Shown: in pieces, positions 24,875 to 33,089 of the stretch
How the letters are laid out: each line of letters opens with the position of its first letter
Position numbering within the stretch: position 1 is the stretch's first letter
Assembly (NCBI GenBank): GCA_040882265.1
Contig: JBBEBO010000054.1
Location: 1-36,680, forward strand
Length of the DNA stretch: 36,680 nucleotides
Reading direction: 5' to 3'
DNA from: Brumimicrobium sp040882265
Lineage (GTDB): Bacteria > Bacteroidota > Bacteroidia > Flavobacteriales_D > Crocinitomicaceae
Made by a program: the position numbers and the translations under genes
Notes under the pieces: generated by a model
What the model was told of the DNA's origin: nothing
Database searches by the model: none
What the model saw: the letters and a program-made list of their open reading frames with translations, nothing else

Positions 24875-25924
24875 ATGAAACTATCTGAGTTCGATTTCGA
24901 ATTGCCGGAAGAACTCATCGCAAATTATCCTGTTGAAAACCGAGACGAATCTCGTATGATGGTGGTGCACCGTGATACAGGCAAAATTGAACACAAAATG
25001 TTCAAAGACATTATCGACTATTTTGACGATGGTGATGTTATGATTCGTAATAACACAAAAGTATTTCCTGCTAGAATGTATGGAAATAAAGAAAAAACGG
25101 GTGCTAAAATCGAAGTTTTCTTACTGCGTGAGCTCAACAGAGAATCATTGCTTTGGGATGTTTTAGTCGATCCAGCAAGAAAGATTCGTATTGGAAATAA
25201 ATTGTATTTCGGAGATGATGAGTCTTTGGTTGCAGAAGTAATCGACAACACAACCTCTCGTGGCAGAACATTGCGCTTTCTTTACGATGGTACGTATGAA
25301 GAGTTTAAGGATAAAATCACTGAACTTGGTGAAACTCCACTTCCTAAGTACATTAAACGCGAAGTAGAGGAAACAGATGAAGAGCGTTATCAAACAATTT
25401 ATGCGTCTGAAGAAGGAGCTGTTGCAGCACCAACTGCTGGAATGCATTTTTCTAAACAATTATTGAAAAGGCTCGAGCTAAAAGGAATTAACTTTGCTGA
25501 GATCACTCTACATGTTGGTTTAGGTACGTTTCGTGCTGTTGAAGTTGAAGACCTTACAAAGCACAAAATGGACTCTGAAGAAGCGCATATTTCTCAAGAA
25601 GCTGCAGACAAAGTAAATGAAGCTAAAAGCAAAAGAAAAAAAGTGTGTGCCGTTGGAACAACTTCAATGCGAACTGTTGAAACTTCTGTTTCTACACTAG
25701 GCGAATTAAAACCATTCGACGGGTGGACAAATAAGTTTATTTTTCCGCCTTATGATTTTAGTATCGCTGATGCATTGATTACCAATTTTCATACGCCTTC
25801 TTCGACACTATTAATGATGGTTTCAGCATTTATGGGACACGAATTAATGAAAGAAGCTTATAAAGAGGCCATCAAAGAAAAATATCGCTTTTACTCCTAC
25901 GGAGATGCGATGTTGATACTTTAA
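24875..25924 (+). CDS. queA: tRNA preQ1(34) S-adenosylmethionine ribosyltransferase-isomerase QueA
   Basis: Transfers and isomerises the ribosyl group of SAM onto preQ1 at the tRNA wobble position, giving epoxyqueuosine. The 349-residue protein has normal length and all main family blocks: FDFELPEELIANYPVENRD at the N-terminus, EGAVAAPTAGMHFS in the middle, LHVGLGTFRAVEVEDL, VGTTSMRTVE, and LITNFHTPSSTLLMMVSAF near the end. I chose ATG 24875; an in-frame TTG at 24866 would add three residues. It has its own -7 box. Downstream is repeat copy A, then the accessory nuclease gene. Confidence 0.96.
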   Translation: MKLSEFDFELPEELIANYPVENRDESRMMVVHRDTGKIEHKMFKDIIDYFDDGDVMIRNNTKVFPARMYGNKEKTGAKIEVFLLRELNRESLLWDVLVDPARKIRIGNKLYFGDDESLVAEVIDNTTSRGRTLRFLYDGTYEEFKDKITELGETPLPKYIKREVEETDEERYQTIYASEEGAVAAPTAGMHFSKQLLKRLELKGINFAEITLHVGLGTFRAVEVEDLTKHKMDSEEAHISQEAADKVNEAKSKRKKVCAVGTTSMRTVETSVSTLGELKPFDGWTNKFIFPPYDFSIADALITNFHTPSSTLLMMVSAFMGHELMKEAYKEAIKEKYRFYSYGDAMLIL

Positions 25925-25946
25925 TAGAAGGAGTAACTAAAACTAA

Positions 25947-26046
25947 AAGTTCTTTAGTTGCGGGTTTCAACCCGCAGCTGGAGAATGTAAAATATAGTCT
26001 TTTTTGGCGCATATTCTTGTGACAAAAATTGTGACAAAAAGCTCCA
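25947..26046 (+). repeat. Dispersed palindromic intergenic repeat, copy A
   Basis: AAAAGTTCTTT is followed by a perfect palindrome TGCGGGTTTCAACCCGCA (25959-25976, 8-bp stem, 2-base loop), then TTTTGGCGC near 26002-26010, then TTGTGACAAAAA twice, then GCTCC. The block order and orientation match copy B at the right end of the window. The hairpin lies 35 bases after the queA stop and might also end that transcript, though no T-run follows. Confidence 0.65.
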
Positions 26047-26161
26047 TAGAACTATCCTGTTTTTTAAATATGCTGATCTTGATTAGCTCATATTTTATAG
26101 AGAATTGATTTAAATTTAATTCTTATATTCGTGTTTATTCTCATCTCATCAACTTACGAAT

Positions 26162-28015
26162 ATGAAACTAGAAAAAGTACTTGACAAATTAAATTCTTTC
26201 GAAAAAAATTCCTTTCTCAAAATAATTGATGGAATTCTTTCAGAGAATCCTAAAAACGCGAAAAAAGTAGAGGAAATATTATCAGAAACTGATAAAGAGT
26301 TAAAAAATGTAGATAACATAAATATATCTAAAGTTTTTAATCTCGTACAAGATGAATTTTATTGTTGTATAAAAGAAGAGTTTACAAAGACTTCAAACCA
26401 ATTAGATATTTTAATTGATATTATCTCTAGAGAAGGTAACGCATTAATGAAACAAGATTGGTTCTCTCGACTTTACGACAAAGAATTAGATAAAATTCAT
26501 TTGAACGTAAAAGAATTTAAAAAAGAATTATCAAGTGAAAAATCAAATATTGAAGATTTCAGGAAAAGAGATCTTTTAATTTATCAAAGTTGTTTAAATA
26601 CAGCATACTTCAATGATGAACTAAATAATCAAGATAAAAAAGTATCAATTGATGAACAATCAATTTTAGAAACCCTTAGTTCTGAGTTAAGACTTTCTCA
26701 AGAAGAGATTAAACTTATTAACTACTCTATTTTACCAATTGAAAAACATAGTATTGACGATGTAATTAATGTCCTAAAGAATATTGGAGTAATATTCTTC
26801 TCCAAGAAACTTAACACAATCTATGTTCCAGATGAAATTGTTAGATTATTACGAAAAGTACGTGGAAAAGATGTAGCTGATAGATATTTCAGACGTGTAT
26901 TAAAAGTTCTAAGAGAACCTGAAGTGAATTTAATATGCAGGGCGCACGGAATTGATTGGAAAGGTGTTCCGATTGATCTTAAAATAAAATCAATCATTAA
27001 CGAAGGTATATCCTTCAGAGGTGTGCTTTCTAATGATGTACACAAAGATGATACATCTTTAACAGAAAAAAAGAAGTTCATTAATGATTTATGCGATAAT
27101 AGTTTAAAAATAACTCCAACAGTTAAAGGTACTGTTTTAGAAGAAAAAATTGACAACTTAGTAAACTACTTTGAAAATTTAGAAAAAGATGATAAAGTAG
27201 GCATTTCAATTGATGGTTATGATAGTTTATTAAAAGACATCAATGAAACACTTCCTAAATTTAAAGACCAATTGCAACAAGAATTTGAATTTCAAGAAGA
27301 AAATATTTTTCGAAGTGATTTCTTATTTGATTACAACCTAAAACCAAGAGAAATTGTTGAGTTACTTACTGAAGTTGATTTAAAGAAGTTTTGTTCGGAA
27401 AAAAACATATCAACAAGAGGTGATATCTACGATAACATCCTAGAAAATTACAAAGACACGGAAAATCTTCTTCTAGAAAATTATGAAAATATTGGATTTC
27501 GAAATTTGTCAGAATTAAAAACAAATGGGATCAATATTAAGGAAAGTGAGTTGGGTATTAAGTTTGAAGATTTAACCAAAGACATTTTTTCCGAGTTAGG
27601 GTTTGATGTAGATGATAACTTAAAGAACCAACTAAATACATCCAAAGACAAAGCGGATATAATAATCAAACTTAACGAGTCTGATGTAATTTTAGTTGAA
27701 TGTAAAACAATAAAAGAAAAAGGATATAATAAATTTAGTGCAGTATCAAGACAGTTAAAAGCGTATTCTAAAAGAGTTAATTCATCAGATTACAATGTTG
27801 TGAAATCGTTATTAGTTGCACCTGATTTTTCCGATGATTTCATCAAAGACTGTGGATTGGAGTATGAATTAAACCTTTCTTTGATTAAAGCTTCAACTTT
27901 ATTTAACATTCTTCACGGTTTCCGAGAATCTAGACTAAATAAATTCCCTCATAACCTTCTTATGAGAGACGTATTAATTGAGGCAGATAGGGTTCTTAAA
28001 GCAATTGACAAGTAA
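26162..28015 (+). CDS. Putative PD-(D/E)XK nuclease with SAP-like segments
   Basis: A 617-residue protein I cannot assign to a named family. The C-terminal part (about 465-560) fits a restriction-endonuclease-like fold: FEDLTKDIF (Glu469), KADIIIKL (Asp499), VILVECKTIK (Glu513, Lys515), then a helix with Gln531 in SRQLKAY. Two segments look like SAP-type DNA-binding helices: EPEVNLICRAHGIDWKGV to about 285, and PREIVELLTEVDLKKFC to about 430. Residues about 140-190 have a TerB-like helical pattern (weak). There is no signal peptide or membrane segment. The gene is AT-rich, lies between queA and ispD next to repeat copy A, and ends two bases before the ispD ATG. A near -7 box (TATATTCG, 26124-26131) precedes it. 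A DNA-processing or phage-defence role is possible but inferred. Confidence 0.7.
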   Translation: MKLEKVLDKLNSFEKNSFLKIIDGILSENPKNAKKVEEILSETDKELKNVDNINISKVFNLVQDEFYCCIKEEFTKTSNQLDILIDIISREGNALMKQDWFSRLYDKELDKIHLNVKEFKKELSSEKSNIEDFRKRDLLIYQSCLNTAYFNDELNNQDKKVSIDEQSILETLSSELRLSQEEIKLINYSILPIEKHSIDDVINVLKNIGVIFFSKKLNTIYVPDEIVRLLRKVRGKDVADRYFRRVLKVLREPEVNLICRAHGIDWKGVPIDLKIKSIINEGISFRGVLSNDVHKDDTSLTEKKKFINDLCDNSLKITPTVKGTVLEEKIDNLVNYFENLEKDDKVGISIDGYDSLLKDINETLPKFKDQLQQEFEFQEENIFRSDFLFDYNLKPREIVELLTEVDLKKFCSEKNISTRGDIYDNILENYKDTENLLLENYENIGFRNLSELKTNGINIKESELGIKFEDLTKDIFSELGFDVDDNLKNQLNTSKDKADIIIKLNESDVILVECKTIKEKGYNKFSAVSRQLKAYSKRVNSSDYNVVKSLLVAPDFSDDFIKDCGLEYELNLSLIKASTLFNILHGFRESRLNKFPHNLLMRDVLIEADRVLKAIDK

Positions 28016-28017
28016 TA

Positions 28018-28677
28018 ATGAATACAGCAATCATCACAGCTGGAGGAATCGGTAAACGAATGAATAGCAAAATACCAAAACAGTTTTTGTTACTTGGTGG
28101 AATACCTATTTTAATGCGTTCCATCCAAGCGTTTCATACTTTTGACCAATCAATAGAGATTTTGGTTACGCTTCCAAAAGATTGGTGGTCTTACTGGAAT
28201 GAATTGTGCGAAAAACACGAGTTTAAAATTCCAGTAACATTAATTGAAGGTGGAAAAGAACGATTTCATTCAGTTCAAAAAGCAGTAGAAGTAGCAAAAG
28301 GTGAAGTTATAGCAGTACATGATGGCGTTCGTCCACTTGTCAGTATTGAAACAATTGATCGCGCTTTTCAACGTGCAGAACAAAAAGGGAGTGGTGTACC
28401 AGTTGTTCGGTTAAAAGATTCCCTACGCAAAGGAAGTTTTGATGAGAATACAGCCGTACGACGAGATGACTATTTATTGATCCAAACGCCACAGTGTTTT
28501 AAATCAGAATGGATTAAGAAGGCTTACAGTCAACATGAATTTTCTTCTGAAATCACTGATGATGCAACACTTATAGAAAAATCGGGTAAACCAATATTTT
28601 TGACGGAAGGAAATGAGGAAAATATCAAGATTACATCACCAATGGATTTAAGAATCGCCACTTTGTTAGGTGAGTAG
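28018..28677 (+). CDS. ispD: 2-C-methyl-D-erythritol 4-phosphate cytidylyltransferase IspD
   Basis: Third step of the MEP isoprenoid pathway: couples CTP with methylerythritol 4-phosphate. The 219-residue protein begins with the nucleotidyltransferase signature ITAGGIGKRM and PKQFLLLGG, and has VHDGVRPLVS (about 101-110) with conserved Asp and Arg, QTPQCFK, and SEITDDATLIE near the C-terminus. It starts two bases after the stop of the nuclease-like gene and has no obvious promoter of its own, so it may depend on read-through from that gene. Confidence 0.95.
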   Translation: MNTAIITAGGIGKRMNSKIPKQFLLLGGIPILMRSIQAFHTFDQSIEILVTLPKDWWSYWNELCEKHEFKIPVTLIEGGKERFHSVQKAVEVAKGEVIAVHDGVRPLVSIETIDRAFQRAEQKGSGVPVVRLKDSLRKGSFDENTAVRRDDYLLIQTPQCFKSEWIKKAYSQHEFSSEITDDATLIEKSGKPIFLTEGNEENIKITSPMDLRIATLLGE

Positions 28678-28767
28678 AAATAGTGATGTGAAAACTGACT
28701 TTAGGATCTAAATTTGTAACCTAGTTGATTTTTTAATATCCTTTAACCATTATCTTGAATATCATAT

Positions 28768-28775
28768 TACTTTTG
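28768..28775 (+). promoter_or_regulatory. Bacteroidota -7 promoter element for metF
   Basis: TACTTTTG is a perfect TAnnTTTG, ending 27 bases before the metF ATG. No -33 TTG at the usual distance was seen. Confidence 0.5.
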
Positions 28776-28802
28776 TTATAAAATATAAGCGAGTTAATAT
28801 TA

Positions 28803-29753
28803 ATGAAAGTAATTGATCATATAAAAGCGGCAAAAGAAACGCTTTTTTCATTCGAAATTCTCCCACCGTTGAAAGGGAAGAGTATTCAATCAATTTTTAA
28901 TGGGATTGATCCTTTAATGGATTTTAATCCGAAATTTATTAATGTTACATATCATCGTGAAGAATATATTTATAAAGAAAGAGACAAAGGCTTGCTTGAA
29001 AAAGTAGCCATTCGAAAGCGACCTGGAACAGTTGGAATCTGTGCAGCGATCATGAATAGATACCACGTCGATGCTGTACCTCATTTAATTTGTGGTGGTT
29101 TTAGTAAAGATGAAACAGAAAATGCACTGATTGATCTACAGTTTTTGGGTATTGACAACGTACTCGCACTTCGTGGTGATCCCATTAAAACTGAAAGTTC
29201 TTTTACTCCAAATGCAAATGGACATAAGTATGCTGTAGATTTAATTAAACAAATTGTCAACATGAATAAGGGCAATTATACGCACGACGATATTCAACTT
29301 GAGCCTACCGACTTTTGTATTGGAGCAGCTGGATATCCAGAAAAGCATTTCGAAGCCATGAATATGGCAACAGATTTGCAATACCTTAAACAGAAAGTTG
29401 ATAATGGTGCAGATTATATTGTAACACAGTTGTTTTTTGATAATAAAAAATATTTTGAATTTGTCGATAAATGTCGAGCAGTTGGAATTAATGTTCCGAT
29501 AATTCCAGGAATGAAACCGATAACTAAATTGAGGCATATTTCTTTTTTGCCTAAATTTTTTAACATAGACTTTCCAGATGAATTGTCAAACGAATTGCTC
29601 AAATGTAAAACAGATGAAGAAGTAAGATCACTCGGATTGGAATGGGGGATTGAACAAACAAAAGAATTGAAAGCTGCAGGTGTTCCGTGTATCCATTATT
29701 ACACAATGTCTGACTCAAGTGAAGTTCAGACGATTGCAAGTGAAGCATTTTAA
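28803..29753 (+). CDS. metF: Methylenetetrahydrofolate reductase (MetF)
   Basis: FAD-dependent reduction of 5,10-methylene-THF to 5-methyl-THF for methionine synthesis. The 316-residue protein has the family's length and TIM-barrel blocks: FSFEILPPLKG with catalytic Glu near the N-terminus, FINVTYHRE, PHLICGG, NVLALRGDPI with the conserved Asp, and GADYIVTQLFFD. It is followed after 15 bases by a small secreted protein gene that is probably co-transcribed. No SAM riboswitch was recognised in the 125 bases upstream. Confidence 0.95.
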   Translation: MKVIDHIKAAKETLFSFEILPPLKGKSIQSIFNGIDPLMDFNPKFINVTYHREEYIYKERDKGLLEKVAIRKRPGTVGICAAIMNRYHVDAVPHLICGGFSKDETENALIDLQFLGIDNVLALRGDPIKTESSFTPNANGHKYAVDLIKQIVNMNKGNYTHDDIQLEPTDFCIGAAGYPEKHFEAMNMATDLQYLKQKVDNGADYIVTQLFFDNKKYFEFVDKCRAVGINVPIIPGMKPITKLRHISFLPKFFNIDFPDELSNELLKCKTDEEVRSLGLEWGIEQTKELKAAGVPCIHYYTMSDSSEVQTIASEAF

Positions 29754-29768
29754 AAAAATTAGATTATT

Positions 29769-30308
29769 ATGAAATTAGTTAGCTTAATTATTACCAGTTT
29801 ATTTATTGTCTCTAGCGTTTTTTCTCAAGAAGAGGAGTTTAAACTTGACAATGTATTGATTGTTGCACAACAAGATAAACAAACTGATAGGTATACGCTA
29901 GAAGTGAGTTTAATGCAACTTTTCAATCAATACAATATCAAAACAAAAGCCTCATTAAACGTCATTAAACAAGGTGGGTCTCCGGATATTCTATTAAATG
30001 ATAGCGTTCAAGAGTCTTTAAAAGCAGAGGGAATTGATACGTACATGTTGATCTCTGTTCGTGGTTACGATAAAAGATTTAGACGTTCTGAAGAGATGAA
30101 ACCACTTGAAGAAGAATTAAAAGCAGGACACCTTTTTCCATTATACAGAGAAGAAGCAACTTCTGTTACTTTTTCAATTACCTTTTACAAAAATGAGGAG
30201 CCAGTGCATTACGAATTAATCAAAACAGGTTCTGTAGGATCAAAAGACGCAGTGATCAAAAAGTTGATTAAAAAAGCAGATAAATCACTAAGAAAGGATT
30301 GGATTTAG
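29769..30308 (+). CDS. Secreted hypothetical protein
   Basis: A 179-residue protein with a signal peptide (MKLVSLIITSLFIVSSVFSQ, cleavage near residue 19). The mature part looks like one compact alpha/beta domain: LDNVLIVAQQD, a helix LEVSLMQLFNQYNI, IDTYMLISVRGYDKRF, then VTFSITFYKN and a Lys-rich C-terminal helix. It has no lipobox, no sorting domain and no motif I can tie to an activity. It lies 15 bases after metF on the same strand. The function is unknown, and nothing suggests a direct folate role. Confidence 0.8.
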   Translation: MKLVSLIITSLFIVSSVFSQEEEFKLDNVLIVAQQDKQTDRYTLEVSLMQLFNQYNIKTKASLNVIKQGGSPDILLNDSVQESLKAEGIDTYMLISVRGYDKRFRRSEEMKPLEEELKAGHLFPLYREEATSVTFSITFYKNEEPVHYELIKTGSVGSKDAVIKKLIKKADKSLRKDWI

Positions 30309-30679
30309 AAAGCCTAGGGGTTGATTCAAGGTTTTGGTTGTACGTGGCTAAGAATTTTCTTGCATACTTCGATAAACAAAGCGACTTTAAAGCAATGAAC
30401 AATTCACACAATTTTTGATTAAGGTCTTATTTGGGATTTTAGAATATAGAACTTTCGCTACTTCTAAAACTTGCCTTCCCTGTCCTTTACGAACATATAG
30501 CGTTCTTTGCGCTTCCTTTGAGAGCCTTGCGGTAAAAACTGGGAAGAAGCCTAATTATATTCGTAAATCATAAAAATTGAAGAATCTTTATTTAACTGGT
30601 AAACATTCCGATAGGCATTAAACCTTAAATCCTTGAATCAGGAACCATCAACTTCCAAAATCCTCCCCAACTTTTAGGA
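30309..30679. other. Non-coding gap between convergent genes
   Basis: About 370 bases lie between the 3' ends of the secreted protein gene and ribE. At 30500-30540, CGTTCTTTGCGCTTCCTTTG and CCTTGCGGTAAAA resemble a degenerate dispersed repeat (CTTTGCG-type heptads before GGTTAAAA) that I recall from many bacterial intergenic regions. No gene or clear terminator was seen. Confidence 0.45.
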
Positions 30680-31270
30680 CTACTCCCTCATTTGCTTACT
30701 TAGAAGTCGCTCTACGTATTTCCCAATGATATCAAACTCAATGTTAGCAACATCTCCGACTTTCAGTTGATGAAAAACTGTATTTTCAAAAGTGTAGGGA
30801 ATGATGTGAACACTAAAACTATTATCTGTTGAATTAACAACTGTCAAACTTGTGCCATTAATTGTAATTGAACCCTTTTCAACTGTTATGTGATTGCTTT
30901 TATGACTAAACTCAAACTCCCAACTTCCTTCAAATTCTTTTATTGAAGTGCATTCAGCTATAGTATCAACATGACCTTGAACGATATGTCCATCAAATCG
31001 AGCGTTGGCAAGCATACACCTTTCTAAATTGACTAAGTCACCAATTTCCCAATGTTTTAAATTGGTTTTGTTTAAAGTTTCTTGAATAGCGGTTACTGTG
31101 TAAGTATTACTATTTATATCTACAACTGTTAGGCAAACACCGTTGTGTGCCACACTTTGGTCAATTTTTAGTTCGTTTACAAAGTCAGCAGTTAAAGTGA
31201 AATGAATGTTTTCCCCTTCTTTTTCGATGCTTTTAATTTTTCCTAAAGTTTCTATGATTCCAGTAAACAT
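30680..31270 (-). CDS. ribE: Riboflavin synthase, alpha subunit
   Basis: Dismutates two 6,7-dimethyl-8-ribityllumazine molecules to riboflavin. The 196-residue protein consists of two similar lumazine-binding beta-barrels: MFTGIIETLG to about residue 90, and FDGHIVQGHVDTIAE to the end. SVAHNGVCLTVVD in the first half corresponds to ITINGTSLTVV in the second. Length is normal. It follows panC on the same strand with a 41-base gap. No FMN riboswitch was noticed. The symbol ribE is used here (ribC/ribB in some genomes). Confidence 0.95.
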   Translation of the reverse strand: MFTGIIETLGKIKSIEKEGENIHFTLTADFVNELKIDQSVAHNGVCLTVVDINSNTYTVTAIQETLNKTNLKHWEIGDLVNLERCMLANARFDGHIVQGHVDTIAECTSIKEFEGSWEFEFSHKSNHITVEKGSITINGTSLTVVNSTDNSFSVHIIPYTFENTVFHQLKVGDVANIEFDIIGKYVERLLSKQMRE

Positions 31271-31311
31271 GGGTGTGTATACTTTTAAATTAGTACTTAA
31301 CGAATGTAAAA

Positions 31312-32160
31312 TTAATCATTTGGAACGAGTTCCATATTATCAATTAATCGAACATCATCACAATAAGCAACAATACAAGCCGTAGCACCAGGAACCCAGT
31401 ATTGATTTAACGAAAGTAAGTTGTCTGGATTGACAATCTCAATGTATTCGAGTTGCAAACCGCTTTGTGAAAAATATTGTTCCATTTTTCTTTTCGTAGC
31501 CTTCGGATTATTCGACTCCACCAAAGTTTTTCCTTTGATTAATGTGCGATAGATAGCCGTTGCTTTTTCAAGTTGTTCTTCATTTAGTCTTGCGTTTCTA
31601 CTACTTAAAGCAAGTCCACTTGGAGAGCGTTCAGTTTCAACGGAAACAATTTCTATTGGAAAATTAAGTTGCTTGTTCATTTTTCGAATAATGGCTACTT
31701 GTTGAAAGTCTTTCCTGCCAAAATAAGCTTTATTCGGCTGAACGATCTCAAAAAATCGAGAAACAACATTTACGACACCTTCAAAATGACCTGGTCGATG
31801 TTTGCCTTCCATCACCTCGTTGAGTGGAGACAAATCAAGTTTAAGGGTTTTACAATCCTTAGGGTATATTTCATCAACTTTTGGCAAAAAAACGATATCG
31901 CAGCCTTCTTTTTCGAGCAATTTGATGTCAATCGCTTCAGTTCTGGGATATTTTTCTAAATCTTCTGGGTTATTAAATTGAGTTGGATTTACAAAAATAC
32001 TCACTACAACTACCTCACATTCTTCCTTTGCTTTTTTCAGTAGACTCAGGTGACCTTCATGCAAAGCCCCCATTGTAGGGACAAAACCAATTTTCTTATT
32101 TGATTCTTTGTGTGAATGAAGCGCTGTTTGAAGCGATTTAATATTGTCAAAAGTTAGCAA
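31312..32160 (-). CDS. panC: Pantothenate synthetase PanC (TTG start)
   Basis: ATP-dependent condensation of pantoate and beta-alanine. The 282-residue protein shows VPTMGALHEGHLSL (HxGH nucleotidylation motif), VSIFVNPTQFN, YFGRKDFQQVAI and ALSSRNARL, all standard for the family. The start codon is TTG (CAA on the plus strand at 32158-32160). No ATG is available upstream before an in-frame TAA, and the protein aligns from MLTFDNIKSLQ. A perfect -7 element 30-37 bases upstream supports this start. It is divergent from the glycogen-synthase-like gene. Confidence 0.94.
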   Translation of the reverse strand: MLTFDNIKSLQTALHSHKESNKKIGFVPTMGALHEGHLSLLKKAKEECEVVVVSIFVNPTQFNNPEDLEKYPRTEAIDIKLLEKEGCDIVFLPKVDEIYPKDCKTLKLDLSPLNEVMEGKHRPGHFEGVVNVVSRFFEIVQPNKAYFGRKDFQQVAIIRKMNKQLNFPIEIVSVETERSPSGLALSSRNARLNEEQLEKATAIYRTLIKGKTLVESNNPKATKRKMEQYFSQSGLQLEYIEIVNPDNLLSLNQYWVPGATACIVAYCDDVRLIDNMELVPND

Positions 32161-32190
32161 AATAGTTTATTCTAAGATGAATCAAACAGG

Positions 32191-32198
32191 CAAAACTA
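32191..32198 (-). promoter_or_regulatory. Bacteroidota -7 promoter element for panC
   Basis: On the minus strand this reads TAGTTTTG, a perfect TAnnTTTG. It lies 30 bases upstream of the TTG start codon and supports that start. Confidence 0.5.
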
Positions 32199-32208
32199 TC
32201 TTTTTATA

Positions 32209-32239
32209 TTGAATTTCCGAATTTTTTTTTATATTTTTG
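32209..32239 (+). promoter_or_regulatory. Promoter of the glycogen-synthase-like/DUF4270/glmS genes
   Basis: TTG at 32209-32211 and a perfect -7 box TATTTTTG at 32232-32239 are 20 bases apart, close to the Bacteroidota consensus. The -7 box ends 25 bases before the ATG at 32265. Confidence 0.65.
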
Positions 32240-32264
32240 TAGACGTTTTACCAAAATTACTTTC

Positions 32265-33089
32265 ATGGAAAAAAAGAGAATTCTTTTTGTTTCGCAAGAA
32301 ATCACACCATTTTTACCAAAGTCAGGAGTTTCTACAATTGCCAGAAAACTACCTCAAGGTGTACAAGAGAATGGCAAAGAAATTCGCGTGTTTATGCCGC
32401 GTTTCGGAATCATTAACGAGAGAAGACACCAGCTACACGAAGTGATTCGTTTATCTGGAATGAACTTGATTATAGATGATACAGATCATCCACTTATTAT
32501 CAAAGTGGCATCTATCCCAACAGCGCGGATGCAGGTATACTTTATCGATAATGAGGAATACTTCAAGCGCAAAGCGGTTTTTACTGATGAAAAAGATCAA
32601 GAATTCAAGGATAATGATGAACGTTCTATGTTTTTCTGTCGAGGAGTTTTAGAAACAGTAAAAAAACTTGGATGGAAACCTGATGTGATTCATTGTCACG
32701 GTTGGATGACTTCTTTAATGCCTATGTATGTAAAGGATATTTACAATAATGATCCACATTTTACGGACACAAAAGTTGTTTATTCAGTATATGATAATGC
32801 CTTTAACAAAAATTGGGATGGTCGTTTTGCTGAAAAACTTAAGTTTGAGGGATTCGATGAGAGTATTATTGATGCGATTAAAGAAGGAGATTTTACTAGC
32901 CTTAATAAAACCGCAATGAAATACTCAGATGGAATTGTAATGGGTAGTGAAGCACTCGATGACGATTTGAAAGAAGCTTTTGATAACTGCGAAGGTCATA
33001 AAATGGAATTCGAATCTGAAGAAGTTCAGCCAAAAGCTGTTAGCGAGTTCTTCGATAAAGTAATAGAAGAAGAAGCATTGATTCAATGA
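32265..33089 (+). CDS. Glycogen/starch synthase-like protein, N-terminal (GT5) domain only
   Basis: A 274-residue protein matching only the N-terminal Rossmann half of GT5 glycogen/starch synthases: ILFVSQEITPFLPKSGVSTIARKLP, MPRFGIINERRH and VIHCHGWMTSLMP are recognisable. In full synthases KxGGL binds ADP-glucose; here it reads KSGVS. The C-terminal GT-B half is absent, and the end is an acidic helix. This short form is typical of Bacteroidota beside panC, so it is probably a conserved family rather than a truncation, and glycogen synthesis by it alone is doubtful. Its stop overlaps the DUF4270 start (ATGA), implying coupling. Confidence 0.85.
   Translation: MEKKRILFVSQEITPFLPKSGVSTIARKLPQGVQENGKEIRVFMPRFGIINERRHQLHEVIRLSGMNLIIDDTDHPLIIKVASIPTARMQVYFIDNEEYFKRKAVFTDEKDQEFKDNDERSMFFCRGVLETVKKLGWKPDVIHCHGWMTSLMPMYVKDIYNNDPHFTDTKVVYSVYDNAFNKNWDGRFAEKLKFEGFDESIIDAIKEGDFTSLNKTAMKYSDGIVMGSEALDDDLKEAFDNCEGHKMEFESEEVQPKAVSEFFDKVIEEEALIQ

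Noticed and set aside
26162..28015. A complete restriction-modification system
   Set aside because: No methyltransferase or specificity gene is present nearby; only a single nuclease-like gene flanked by queA and ispD.
28678..28802. SAM or other riboswitch before metF
   Set aside because: No conserved riboswitch core or convincing stem set was seen; only a -7 promoter box.
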